Assembly: GCF_052324685.1 (NCBI RefSeq)
Contig: NC_135220.1
Coordinates: 1,979,716 to 2,043,715 of the forward strand
Length of the DNA stretch: 64,000 nt
Direction of reading: 5' to 3'
Origin: Brachyhypopomus gauderio
Taxonomy: Eukaryota; Chordata; Actinopteri; Gymnotiformes; Hypopomidae
Program-made: the position numbers and the translations under genes
In this document: one piece after another, positions 12,637-27,438 of the stretch
Layout: each line of letters begins with the position of its first letter
Numbering within the stretch: the stretch's first letter is position 1
The notes under the pieces: generated by a model
The model's database searches: none
What the model was told of the DNA's origin: nothing
The model's input: only the letters and a program-made list of their open reading frames with translations

Positions 12637-12642
12637 TTTATT
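12637..12642 (-). promoter_or_regulatory. ptges3: Candidate ptges3 poly(A) signal
   Basis: AATAAA on the minus strand about 980 nt past the ptges3 stop codon. It is the first clear hexamer noticed downstream and would give a 3' UTR of about 1 kb. Confidence 0.4.
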
Positions 12643-13620
12643 AGAAATATGTAGACAAAATCCCACTGCGTTTAACAAACTGAAGTTCCTTAACCTGTGG
12701 TGACAGGTTAGCACAGCATAATAAACATTTGTTTGTTTTAGTCACACTTGTATTGATATTTGGAGTGCAAACAATTTGGTCAGCTATTGATAAGTTACCC
12801 TTTTGTTCTGTACAGCGGTGAAGCCTGTATTGTATCACTTCACTTTACATAAATGGAAGATATCAGTGCTCAGATGCCTGCTACACTTTTAAGTGTGACG
12901 AACAACAGATGAGAAATTTAAATCATTCTGTAAAGCAACGTGTACAGACAGGACTATGTACTTTGAACATTTTTGATTACAAGTCAACGCATTTTGTGGA
13001 CAAATCCCAATTACAATGTACTGAAAAGGTGTTTACCAATGAAGCAGTAAAAGCAAGTTCTTCACCTTCAAACACAGCTATGTTTAAATCCAGGAAATGG
13101 GTTGGCTAGCATATGCAGTTGGACAACGAAGTGCAAGCCTGAGAATGTTTCTTGCACAGACAAAAAATACAAAAGAAAAAAAGCTTAAATTAACATCAAA
13201 ATATAAGTGAAATTTACAGTCTGAACCAGAAATGGGGAGCAATGTGAATTTTTATGTATTTTCCCCAAACACCAGAAATTACAATGCGGATGCTGTATAA
13301 TGGACGTTGTCACAGATGCCATGTGTAATGCTCTCTCTACCCACCCCAACACCACTGAGGGGGAAATGAATGATGGCTAGAATCCACAAAACATTAAGAA
13401 CTTCAAACTGTCCATGCAGAATAAAAAGGTAAAGACAGCACTGCTGATGACTTGAGACAGCCATCAACACAATGGTACTACTCTGTTGAGACACTCAGAG
13501 CTTGGGAGCTTACGTGTGTATGTGTTTCTTTAATCATTACCCACTCATTACTAGCCATTTTCTCCAAATAGTTAAGTGAAGATTCTTGTTTTCTGCCTTA
13601 AGGGAACATCTTTTGCACAT

Positions 13621-16256
13621 TCACTCCAGATCTGGCATCTCTGTAAACAATTCACAAAGAAAATTGTTATTCTTCTCAATCTGAGACTACAGTCAACAAT
13701 GACACAAACACGAGAGTGGCATGCACGCTGCCAGGAGTTCATCACTCATTATGATCTTGGCTAGTGTGTGTGTGGTCTGCTCAAGTCCCGGGACATGAAC
13801 ACACCACATTCACTCTCACACACACACTTCTGGCAGGGTATTAGTTCTCATCAGAAACAATAATCAACAATGCTGACAGACTTACTCTCATCATCGCTAT
13901 CTGGAGATTCTTCCTGCAATTTGAAACAAGACAGCAAACCACAAAAAACATTACTGTGAGGAGTTATTCAGCATAAAGACACAGCCACGTTTAAATGACT
14001 TCACAATGCAATTACACTTCTATGAAAATCCCATTAAGGATCCATTATTTCCTGGAATATGGTCATTTTTTATTAACTTTTACTATTTCTTAGACCTCAA
14101 CAAGAGTGATATTTCATACGAGTAGAATCTATATTGCTATATTTATTATTTTCAGATAACGTATACACCACGTATTAACACTGATCATTTAGTGGACAAA
14201 GAAAATTATCCTGATTTTTAAAAACCAATTTATCATTCAGTATTTCATAATTTTGACAAATCGTGGATAACAACTTGTTGGTGTGGTGATTTTAAAACTT
14301 TAATACTTTGCTCCAGTAATTTTCTAATATTTGTCTTAAAAGAATGAAGTGTGTAAAGTTAACTGTGCTTAATGACATCTTACATCATCAGCACCGTCCA
14401 TGTCTGGCAGATCGTCCTCTCCTCCCATGTTATTCATCATCTGTAGAAGCAAACACAAATGCACTCACCACCACTCTGGGTAAAGCGTGTCTCTCAGCAC
14501 CATCACCTTTACACTCACCTCTGAGAAGCGGTCGTAGCTGGACAGCTCTTCATCTGAATCATCCTCCCAGTCTTTCCAGTTATTGAAGTCCACACTGAGC
14601 CAGTTGCACTAAATAAATAATAAATCACCACGTGTTTGATAATGAAGTCCATGCTTTACTGATTCAAATATAATAAAAATAAACTGACAAACTCACCTTT
14701 GTTTTGTCTTTTGTTAACCTTGGCCATGACTTACCAGCTTCTGCTTTTCTTAGACAACAAAAAACAGACCTGTCTGTACGTTTGTGCTTTGAGTCCTGAA
14801 AGAAAAAAAAACAGCAATTGTTACTACTCTGCACAACTGTTATCTACTAAAAAAACTCTGATTTTGGCACATACTTACATTTGGGTCAATGGCCTCAAAA
14901 AGTTCTACTTCATTGCGATATTTGATGGTATCAACTCCCCCTACACAACTGAACAGACAAATTACATGGTCATGAAGCCCAGAATACAATCATACCAAAA
15001 AAAAAAGTGACAAACTTCATGTTGATATTTCCAAAATGAAATATGACATACCTGAAACCAAGCTTCGATTTCTCAAATTTCACCTCAACATCTCTGCTGT
15101 CCTCTACACAGAATTCAATAAAGACAAGGTCCCGTCTGTCATACCATTTAGCGGTTGCTGCCTGCCTATTAGGGAACGGAGAAATATCGTTTATAAGATA
15201 GCACAGAGAATATAACACTGGGCCCTACGTGTAAATCCATCTCGACCTTCTCATCCAGACCCAAGATGCGAAACAAAGTGCATCTCGCTGAAAGAACCCG
15301 AAGCAGCTCTTCCACTGGACTGATGTGATGTGTGAACTGGAAGACTAGGCGATAGTCGACGTTACCTTGGCAACACTGGCCATCACACACACACACCAGC
15401 CCAGCTCTGCTAGCACAGCTAACGTGATCCATAACCTTGGACATATACAGTCATATATACAGCCAGGCCTGGTCAGTTACTCATATAGCTGCGTCATATG
15501 TAACTGCACTCAACGTCGACTTTGATCGCCAGTTTCAGTAAAGCTACAATTTAAAAGGGCTTGGCATTAAAACCAGGATAACTCCTTTAGCCACCCGTGT
15601 AATATTGCAATATCACGCCACAGGCTGACGATGTTTAGCTAGTCAACTCTGCTGCATGAACGCAATGGTCACTCATAACTGGCAGGAGAAACTGTTATTC
15701 CACTTTAAAAGATCATTTTTTAGGTAGAATCACAGCACAGACAGCAGGTGTAAGGCAGGCAGACACGGGAAGGCCGCGGTGATCCGCACAAACGAGTAAT
15801 CACTAATTCACCATCATCATCAGCGCTGGTTAACCAACACAGTTTCTCCATTTCGGGTGTTTGTGGAGCAGCGGAGCGAGATGAAGACACATGATTCAGA
15901 ATGAAGCGACTACACAGGCCGGTGTGGCGTGTTAGCTGGACGAGACCCGCAGTAACGTCCAGCAGGGCAGGAGAGCGCCGTTTACTCAACCTGCGGCTGT
16001 TCCGAGTCACAATTACAGCAGAATTACTTTCAATTAAACGTTTGTGTTGTATTAAAACAATAAACACGTAAACACCACATTTGTTGCTCGACTAACGTCA
16101 GCCTGGTGGCATTCTTAGCTGGCTAGCTACCCTAGCTAACTGGCTAACATCGGCGTTAGCCACCAGCCAACGTTAGCTAGCTGCGTGTTGCTAGCTGGCT
16201 AAGCTAAGCTAGCTGGCTAACGAGTGCGTGTATTTTACTAGTAAGAAAACTTACAT
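13621..16256 (-). CDS. ptges3: p23 co-chaperone / cytosolic prostaglandin E synthase 3
   Basis: Eight coding exons: 16256-16255 (only AT of the start codon), 15165-15052, 14948-14879, 14795-14697, 14608-14519, 14440-14384, 13913-13886 and 13640-13621, giving 159 aa (human p23 is 160). p23 binds the ATP-bound closed form of Hsp90 in the cytosol and stabilises client complexes such as steroid receptors. Seen: the CS-domain start MQAATAKWYDRRD with Y9 retained; the IDPNDSKHKRTDRS segment; the signature SWPRLTKDK (85-93); NWLSVDFNNWKDWEDDSDEE (97-116); and an acidic tail ending KMPDLE, the family terminus. Exon 3 uses the CAG acceptor at 14949; the nearer TAG would shift frame into a stop. Teleosts have ptges3a and ptges3b; the assignment here is open. 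Confidence 0.96.
16084..16225. repeat. Cluster of GCTAGC / AACGTTAGC palindromic motifs
   Basis: Just inside ptges3 intron 1, GCTAGCTGGCTAA-like words occur repeatedly on both strands, with imperfect inverted copies such as AACGTTAGCTAGC and GCTAACATCGGCGTTAGC. No simple tandem period was found. Confidence 0.6.
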
Positions 16257-19025
16257 GTCGGAATCAACTTTCTGCTTTCACCAAGCTAAAGTTTTTTTTT
16301 ATCGAGCTCCCTTGTGCTTTTGGGAGATGTACGTTATATGCGGGAGACCAAATCTCAATATACACGAAAATAAAGGGCTTGTGGAGTAACGTTAGCAGGA
16401 GCGCCTCCGAGATCCTCGCGTGCCTTTGCTCTGCTGTTCGCGCGCGGGGACGCTGCTCGCTTCTGGCGTCTTCTACCGCGCGCTCGGGGAACGTGCGCGT
16501 ACACGCGAAAACTCCGTGTCCATAGTAACAGCCGTCTCCATCCGCCTTGGTGACGAGGCCTTTTCCGTTATTTCGGTCGCGTTGTGGACATTTAATACGG
16601 ATAATCTTGATTTTGCATAAAGGTCAACTTTCATTACAGGTCAAAGAAGTGAAAAAGAGATCGGTTTAATTGCCCAACTTTGATAAACAAATATGTAAAG
16701 ATCATGCGTTTTTGTACACGACACAGGTTGTGCTCAACTTAAATGTTCTATTAAATAATTATGGGTTGGTTGAAATCATAGAATGACATTTAATGGGCAG
16801 AAATTTTAATATGTATTCATAGCCCACATACTTATATTTTCCTGAGGGTTGTTTTCAAACTAACGTGTAATCTTTAAATCTTTAATATTCACATGAACAA
16901 ATACTACAATGTTTGTCTTCGAAAACAGTTTCTAGCATAATTATACAGCACTGAGGGAAAGTACTTTGTTATATTGTTACCAGATTTTTGTTAACGTGAT
17001 CATCAGTGATCATGATGGGTTTTTTTTTTCTGAATGATATCGGTCATGCTGGGAATGTGATGTCAGCACGTGTCTCCGACACACGTGTTTCCACTAAAAC
17101 ATTGTGCTATTGTGGCCACCACGCTGCTGTGATGTATTGTTTTTCTAGCAGCAGATCTTAAGAGACGTGCCAAGACCTGCATCATATCATTCTGATTTGG
17201 GTCGTGGTCTTTTTCTCTTTAAACATTTCGTATGTTGTAGATGAAGCAAACGTATTAGCCTACATAATTATCCTTGATCTTAAGAGTTTGTCGTATGCCG
17301 GAAATATTATGTTTATATCGAAAGATATTTCTTAATTTATCAGTATAAATTCAGCTCTCATTTCAACTCAAATAGGTTGTTATGCTGAATTTAGACTTTT
17401 ATTTTGGAAAATGTAATAATCATGAACTCAATACTCCAAAGTCTACAGGTATGATATTAAACAGTGGATTACTTAATGAAAAGCACTTTAATTCTGCAAT
17501 TTAATTTTGCGTTCAAAAGGGCGCCATGTAGTGGACAAATCACTCTGGATTTTAATCCAGTCCTATCTTTGAGTGACGAACTTCCTGCCTACATTATCAT
17601 ACATTCTACGTGTGTTACATTGTAATAGGAGAAACTATATGAAGAAAAGATGACACACAGTCAGCCCGTTAATTTTAGCAGTATGGTAAAGAAAAAAACA
17701 TTCTCGTCGTGACTGGCCATAACAAACCGAGACATGATTTCTTGTACAAATCTTCCGTGGCCAAGGACAGGACGTGGAATTGGGATCCCACAAAAACAGA
17801 CTGAGATGGTGCATTGATGTGGACAGATTTATCTTAAACCGAACTGTAGTCTGTCATCGGGCATATAAGCCTCTTCGATTTAAATGTCGTTATTTTAAGG
17901 GTAAACCCAACACAACGCGAGTCTCATGATTTCATCGAATGGAGGTTGCTGTAGAATCCCTACACCGATCTCTTCCGGGAAAGTCAGTACAGAAGGTGAG
18001 ATAAAAGAATATACGAGGCCGAAACAAAACGAGCATTATAAATGTTTTTCTAAAAATTGTAAATGACTCGAAAAAACGGAAACATGCAACAGTTTCTTCT
18101 GGGTTTGATATTACACAACAGCTGTTATTGGGGAAAGAAGCATGTCTCCAGATAGCCTAATGTCTTGATCTGACCTGTATATTTTTTTTCTTAAACAGGG
18201 TAATACACCTGCAATTAAGGGGAATTTATGGGATCACAAGGTAACGGAATATTCTTCATGCAGCCTAATCCTGTAGTTTTAACGAAATCGATTGATGTCT
18301 GTCCGTTGACACGCCGCTTTGAGCGCAGGCGGCCGGTGCAAAACAATCTCTTTGTTTATACAGTGAGAACATTTGGGAACAGCTGATCCATCCGTGTGGC
18401 GTTGAGCGCCTGTTGATGTTTGACGTGTCCTCTCGTGATAACAGAACTCCTACAGCAAATGCGGGAGACTACAATATTCCCAATGAATGTAGCCTATTGA
18501 ACATTTTAGGTTTGTTTATGAGGCATTTGTTTGAGAAAGCGTCGGAAGAAGATTATTTACTGTCTCGCAACACGAGAAGGTTACTCGACATTATGCTTAT
18601 AGTTTCTCGAATGTTAGGCCCAAAAAAGACAAGACACCCTGAATATGTCGTACTTTACCTTGCTAGCGGCTACATTAAATCTTCCAACTTTTCACAAAGG
18701 CTGTTCAGTACAGGTTGATGGTTTCAGGCATTTTATGGTTTAGGCAAGTAAATGTATAAATGTGGACATATCTTTGTCATAGTCTACAGTAACTTATTTT
18801 TATATTTTCACCAAGTGAATCTGATGTCAGTTCTTTATTTCTTGCACGTGTCTACCTCAAAGGAATTGTTTTTGCTTAATTTAATACAAATATGTCCACT
18901 CAGCTTTAAAAAGTCCTTGACCGAATAAGCCTCAACAATTTGTAATGAGCTTAAAACATTCAGCATTTTGTTTCTGTGTCACACTCCTTCATACGTTGCC
19001 TTCTGTTCTTCTTTGCACTACCCAG
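16257..19025. other. Divergent interval between ptges3 and dtx3
   Basis: 16257-16330 is the likely ptges3 5' UTR. 16385-16570 is CpG-rich (repeated GCGCG), probably the ptges3 promoter island. The rest is AT-rich. The dtx3 5' UTR exon must lie here or upstream but was not identified. A 101-codon open frame at 18413-18718 shows no family resemblance. Confidence 0.45.
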
Positions 19026-19039
19026 TTTCATCTGATGAG

Positions 19040-20952
<1,913 letters not shown>

Positions 20953-22079
20953 TCCACTTTGCCGTCCTGCACTTTGGGTCCTCTCGGGCACCGGCGACCG
21001 GGCCGGTCCAGCCCCAGCCTCTCCAGGGGTCCGCTGAGCTGATGCAAGGCACGGCCGTGTCCAGCGCTAGTGCCCCCCACCCGCACCCCCACCCCACTCT
21101 GGAGGATTCGGCGTACACCAAGTTCGTTTTTTTTTGCTTCTTTCTTTTCGTTTAAACTCTTTGTCTGATACCCGATAAGAGAATGCAGAGCATTCCTCAC
21201 ACACCTTTTGTTGTTTTATTTTTATTTTCTAATCAGTTTCAAAGGAGCTCTTTGGAAAACCAGAGCATGTGCCTGAGCACTGCTGAATTGTGGGAGTGAC
21301 AGAATTCTCTTTGCTGTGGTAGGGAAGCAAAACTGTTCTCACGTCCCACACAGATGAAAATGATTGTTTTTGCTTGTTTAGTCCTTTGCTTACTTTCTGT
21401 CCAACCAGTTCCTGTGTTTTGTCCACTAAGGTCTGGCTGAGAGTGGAGCTTTTGAAGGAAAATACCGTAGCTGTACTGGTACTGTTGGTATCTGAAGTGG
21501 CTTGTTTTAGTTTGGTTTCATAAGCAGCACTATGACGCACTTTGCAGTGATGGAAGAGTGTTAATATTGCAGAATCAACGCTGATTCATTGAGTTCGGGG
21601 TCTTCCACAAGGCAAGTGGCACACTGATATTGTTTTTCCAGGCTTTGGCGACCAGTCTAGCAGCTGTGGAACAGTCCTCTTGGGCTTTGGATCTTTCTAT
21701 CAACTTCCTCTTTGTCTCGCACAGACAAACGCTTACAGTCACAAAATTTAAGACCACATAAGGAACATTTCCAGTATCAGGTCAACGTTTTAATTCAGCT
21801 GCAGCAAAGATGACAAACGACAACCCCCCACCCCACTGAAATGGTCAAAGGGTGCCTTTAGTGGACTGTGCCGTGGCCCTGCGGGAGCCTTCACATCAGT
21901 CTGTTTGCAGGTATTGATTGGGAAATTAGTGACTGCTACCAGATTTATAAAATGATGTCATTCTAAATGGTCCTGCAGACCACCCCGAGCAAAAGGAAAA
22001 GGCACAATCATTTCAAAGTGTCTATCATCTATATGCCTCAACTCCAGCAAATGCTAAGCATTCAATTTGTTTTATTATT

Positions 22080-22220
22080 TTGTGTGTGTGTGTGTGTGTG
22101 TGTTTGTGTGTTTGTGAGAGAGAGAGAGAGAGAGAGAGAGAGTGAGAGTGAGTGAGTGAGTGTGTGTTTGTGAGAGAGAGTGTGTGTTTGTGAGAGAGAG
22201 TGTGTGTGTGTGTGTGTGTA
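22080..22220. repeat. Compound TG/GA microsatellite
   Basis: (TG)n followed by (GA)n, GAGT and TG blocks, within the presumed dtx3 3' UTR. Confidence 0.95.
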
Positions 22221-22853
22221 TCAGTAAGTTAGCATCATTTATACTGACACACGATAATGTTTTACCAAGTGACTAAGTGAATATCTGAAATATATGCAGC
22301 GGTCTATGATGAAACAATATGCAGTATTGTTTACTTTCATTTCTAATCTTGGTGTTCTTGCACTGACACCTGAAGGCTACTGCATGCTCTAATGAACATT
22401 TCTCCACAGTAGATATGAAGCTGTTCACAAGTTAGTCAGCTTATTTAGCTGCACTGGCAGGAACCTCACAAAAAAATACGCACTAGATTTCAATTTGGCA
22501 CAGACAAAAATATATATATATTGAAAAAAATGGTCAAGAACAGTTTAGATATGCTTTTCTCTAATAAGCTTCATTTATTCCAGTAATTCCACGAAGTCAA
22601 AAGGAAATTAATAACGTTTTGGCTTTTTCCCCCCCTTAGTTTGTTGGGACCAATTAAGATATGGTATTGAATGATATAAGTTTACTTATCATGCAAAATT
22701 CTATGCACTTAAAGTTTAATGCGAAATAAGCATCCTGAGAATACTGATGGATAACGAGAGTCGATAATTTGCCTTTGTGTTGATTCTGTGTTGATTTGTA
22801 CATGACAACTGTCTGCTACAGTCTAAAATATGTGCTTTACATTTTCATACTTG

Positions 22854-22859
22854 AATAAA
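22854..22859 (+). promoter_or_regulatory. dtx3: Candidate dtx3 poly(A) signal
   Basis: AATAAA followed within 25 bp by a GT-rich stretch (TTCTGTTCAGTTGTTTTGAG), typical of a cleavage site. It lies about 1.9 kb past the stop. Confidence 0.5.
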
Positions 22860-23160
22860 GACTTCTGTTCAGTTGTTTTGAGTCATGAGAGATTATTTAT
22901 ATTATTGCCTTAAAAATCACTAATGATGCTTATAGATGGCTCGACCCCTTTCTAACAGATGTAAAGGACGTGGGAAGCGAGTGCTTCATCTGTTCATCTG
23001 CAAATCTGGATTTGTTTGGTTGGATTAGTTTTGGCAGATCTGGGTTTTGTTAAATTAGGCTGGATTAGATTCTGCAGATTTGGGTTAAATAGTGTTGTCA
23101 ACCCACTCTTATACAAATGAACACATCATATGTACAGGTACAGCCCAAACACCGGCACAC

Positions 23161-23193
<33 letters not shown>

Positions 23194-26111
23194 ATGACAA
23201 TGGTTGGCATCCTGGACATACACCCACCTACTCATAAACATTTAATGTAATGAGACGGTTTGCTGAGAGCTGGGGTTGGAGGGAGTGCAGAGCTACCGGC
23301 TTCCCCCAAGCGAACACTCCTCAACGTTTGAGTCGGTACGTTATCAGTAGTCAGGACAGACTGGTCTGCGTCATCAAAGCCGTGTCATTAATGCATATCA
23401 CATAATCCGAAACAATTTCAGATGAATGACTTGTTAAGATGAAGATGTTTACTTTCCCAAGATGTTTACTTTCCCAGAGTAGCCAGCAGGGGGCTCTCCA
23501 CTCCCCTGATATGGATCAGCAGATATTAAAAAGCTTATGCAGTAAGGCTACATTTGAAGTTTGAAACTGACTAAACATATAAGCTTTAGTTTATGGTCTG
23601 GTAATTAGTTTGAACATCCAGGTAAAACAAGTTAGTTTCACAAAACTCAGTTTAACAAAAGCATGCACTGAAGGTTAAACAGGAACCCCAGCCATGACAG
23701 TACACTCACAGGAAACCAGATATCTTAACACTAATGCAAGTGTAAGAGAACACAGCCTGACATCATGTGTGCTGCAGTGACTTTGTTTGTTTGTTTGTTT
23801 AGAGGGCTTCTCTGTATTATTCCCTCTGAACTAGTCAGGACCCCCAGTCCCCCCCCCCCACTGAGAAGCATCACAACAGCATAAAGACCCGCCCACCCAC
23901 CCTGCATGCTTTGATGTGAGGAAGCTATTGGCCAGATGATGAGCGACGCCCTTGATTTCCACCTATCAATAACACTTGCCATTCACCTTGCAGAGTTCTG
24001 TTGTTGCCTTGTCAGACATCTGATGGTTTTTCACCCAATATGAGTTTGATGTGGCTGTTATATGCTGATTTTCTTAGACAGCACTACCTACTATGATGTT
24101 GTGATGAAGGTATACATGATGTCTTTTTTTCTTTTTTTTTCAAATTTGCTACATTAAACAACAACTAAATGTAGCAAATTGGCACTAAATTGTTCAAATT
24201 GGGGGGAGGTGCTTTGCTGTGACTGGAAGTGGCTGCAGATGTTAAATAATGAGTGTAACTTTAAGAAATGTAGCAGACACAAACATTGTAATTAGGTCTA
24301 CATACAACAAACACTGGAAAAGTAAAGGGGTCCAAATATTTTTTTAATCCGCCGCAGTTAAAAAAATCAGCATAGATCTCAAAAAGGATGGAAACAAGAT
24401 TGTCTCAATTACTAAAAAAATTAATGCTCCAGTTTGCAAGATATTGCTCTGCTGTGTGAATCAGAGTTCTTCTTTTGTCCAGTAGGTGGCGGAAGAGAGT
24501 AGTTGGAATTGTGCACACACACTATGAAGGTGTGATGGCGTTGCCAGCAGCGCCTCTCCTGTCCCCATATGTTAGGAGCATCAGCAGAATCATTAAAAAC
24601 ACACAGCATCAGTCTGGGTGATGAGTCACGCATGCATGCGCAATAATGGCCACTATTTACCATCTGCAGCTCCAGTCGTGTCCCATTTTTGGTACACAGC
24701 AATCTGGTGCCATCAGCACCTTGGTGCGGGGCCATATAGACTGCCAAGAAGGTTCAAATCTCAGCACGTGATGCCGAGGACAGATGCACGCACTCTGAGC
24801 ATCTGATCAGGCCAGATGAATCGAGCGGTGAGAGAGGACGCTGGGAGAGGGGGCAGGTGGAGCGAGAGAGGTGAGACCGGAGGTGAAGGTTCGGGTGAGC
24901 GTGGCCTCAGGTAGAGAGTGTGGCAGCGTGGCCATCAGAGAGGGCATTTGGCTGAGCCGTGTGGGGCTCAGGGGCAGAAGCAGAGAGCTGGGATCCTTTA
25001 GACATCTGCTGCTCTATCCACTGTGCAGCCCGAACCATCTGCTCCACCATACCTCTTACGACCGAGCTTCATCCTGTTACACTCCATGTGTTCTCTCTCT
25101 CTCTCTCTGTCTCTCTCTCTGTCTCTCTCACTTGCTCCCTTTCTCTCTTATTCTCAGTCTGTCTCTCTTGCTCTCTCTGCGTGTGTGATGGAACAGCACA
25201 GAGGTTTGGGGCATTGAGAACAAAGACATGTTGATGTTCATCTGAGCCTAGCAGAAAAGCTTGGTGGATCTCAGCACAAGTTTACATCTGCACACAGGAC
25301 TTATGTATGATTATGATGCTAAGCTGTGTGACTGAAAAACTTTAGATTTATGCTGTAGCTGGTATAATATATCTAAAGAACATAAACAGTGAGAAACACC
25401 TCATTTTTCAATGCTTTCAACTGATGTTAGTGGAATTTTATCTTTGCATCAGATAAAACAAATGCAGTGCCTTATGTGTCTTATCCATCGCTGTGCGAAT
25501 ATGACCCGTTATTGTTAAAAATGCCCCTGTAATATGGTTGACTGTGAATATGGGCGACTGCGTTAAACTCATGCTGCTTGTGACTTGGCCCTTGCTTGGT
25601 CACTGCTGGCTACCCCTGGCGTTCTCACTCATGTCATTATCCAGCCGGCTGTAGGGGACATCAGGGCACTAAGCAACTGCAGCCAGAATACAAATATGGG
25701 CAAGTGACTGTCTGGAGAATATCTGTGCTCAGAATTAAAGGTGTAAATTTGCTTAAAGTCTGAACGGAGGGAAGGCAGAGAAGAGCAGTGATGGGATCTG
25801 GGCCACAGGGGGCCTGGGCTTCCCCTGATGCGGGACGCTTGTTACTGTGTAACCTAGCTTCCTCACGCTTCAGATGGAAGGGGAGTTTCTAGCTCCCTCC
25901 GTGTTTCGGTGGCTGTTGCTTCATGGCATCGCCGCGCAGAGGCCTCGCGCTGTCTGTGCCGAGTCCGCTCTGTGTTTTTTGGAGAGTGTGACATTGACAT
26001 TTGGTGTGTGCTGTAGTGCCGGAGTGGCTGTTGTGCACAGCTACATGTTACCCATCCCCACCCTGCTTTAATTACACACAACCCGAACTCCAGGGACAGT
26101 CTTGGCATCAC

Positions 26112-26115
<4 letters not shown>

Positions 26116-26178
<63 letters not shown>
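26116..26178. repeat. (CT)n microsatellite
   Basis: Uninterrupted CT dinucleotide run of about 31 units. Confidence 0.97.
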
Positions 26179-26183
<5 letters not shown>

Positions 26184-26461
26184 CACCTTTGTCTGTAGTA
26201 CTTCTCGCAGCTACACCACCCCTGGCTTGACACTCTGAATCTCACAAAGCGGCACAATGTTTTTGTCCTGTAAAATGCTCATCGCGAAGCCCAGGGCTTA
26301 GAATGTCTTGCAGTGTGACTCATACAAAGTTGGCGATATATTTTGAGGCAATAAATTTTAAAGATAAATCCTAAAGTACTACAGACTTACACCTCAACAG
26401 ACAGAATAAAGAATCCTACAGCACAATACTAATGATATTTACCTCCCACTCAACCCAACTC

Positions 26462-26493
<32 letters not shown>

Positions 26494-27193
26494 TGCAGAC
26501 ACACACATAAACATGAAACACACACATTATTTCAGGCAGTTTACTTAACACCACAGAAGGTGTATGGGTGCATATACAGTATGTGTGTACAGTGTGTGTG
26601 TTTGTTTTTCTGCTCATGATCTATGTAAACACATTGGTATTTATCCTTGTGTATTTATCCAATTGTGTCTAGCTCCCATTGTTTGCTTCAATACAATTAC
26701 TCTGCCTGTGTTTAAGTGTGTGTGTGTGTATGTGTTTATCTGCATGTATGCTTTTGTATCTTTTCATTCTGATGCATTCTGCTGTCTGATTCATTAACGC
26801 GTGTGCCGTCTCTCTGCCTGATTTAGCCGGGCTGCCCCTCTACGTCTGTGCACGGCGCTGACAGGTTTACACACACGTCTCCCCGCCACACAAACAGTGG
26901 TGGCCAGTGCAGGTCGTTGGTTCCTCCTGCCACTAGACGGGCTGAAGGCTCTGTTCTAGCAGCTCCCAGCAATAAAAGACCGTATTTCTGCCTCTCAAAA
27001 CTGCAGCAGTATCATCACATGTGTGTGTGTGTGTGCGTGTGGGAGAGAAAGCAAGGGGGGGTAGAGAAAGAGAGAGATTAAAATGGTGGTCTGTAATTAC
27101 ATCTTAAAGTAAGATGCATAAGTAACAGTGGGAGGCTATTGTTGGCATAGAGTAATTATTATAATGGGGGAAGAAATTGCTTAAGATTTGCAT

Positions 27194-27300
27194 ACAGGTC
27201 TGACTAGCCAGCTTATGTTGAGACTAGGTCATACTAGTGATGTAATACAGGTCTGACTAGCCAGCTTATGTTGAGACTAGGTCATACTAGTGATGTAATA
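27194..27300. repeat. Two-copy 53-bp tandem duplication
   Basis: Two perfect adjacent copies of a unit beginning ACAGGTCTGACTAGCCAGCT and ending AGTGATGTAAT. Identity suggests a recent event. Confidence 0.95.
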
Positions 27301-27391
27301 CAGAGATCAGGTAAATCCTCTAGAAATACTGGATGTAATTTATAAAACAACTGGGTTATTATTTATTATTACATGTATGTGTCTGTGCATC

Positions 27392-27438
<47 letters not shown>

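Larger units (their letters stand above)
20953..22880 (+). other. dtx3: Probable dtx3 3' UTR
   Basis: Non-coding from the stop to a well-formed AATAAA at 22854-22859. It contains a (TG)n/(GA)n compound microsatellite at 22080-22220. No other gene is seen. Confidence 0.5.

Noticed and set aside
18413..18718. 101-codon open frame upstream of dtx3
   Set aside because: No similarity to Deltex N-termini and no splice connection could be shown; could be UTR or chance.
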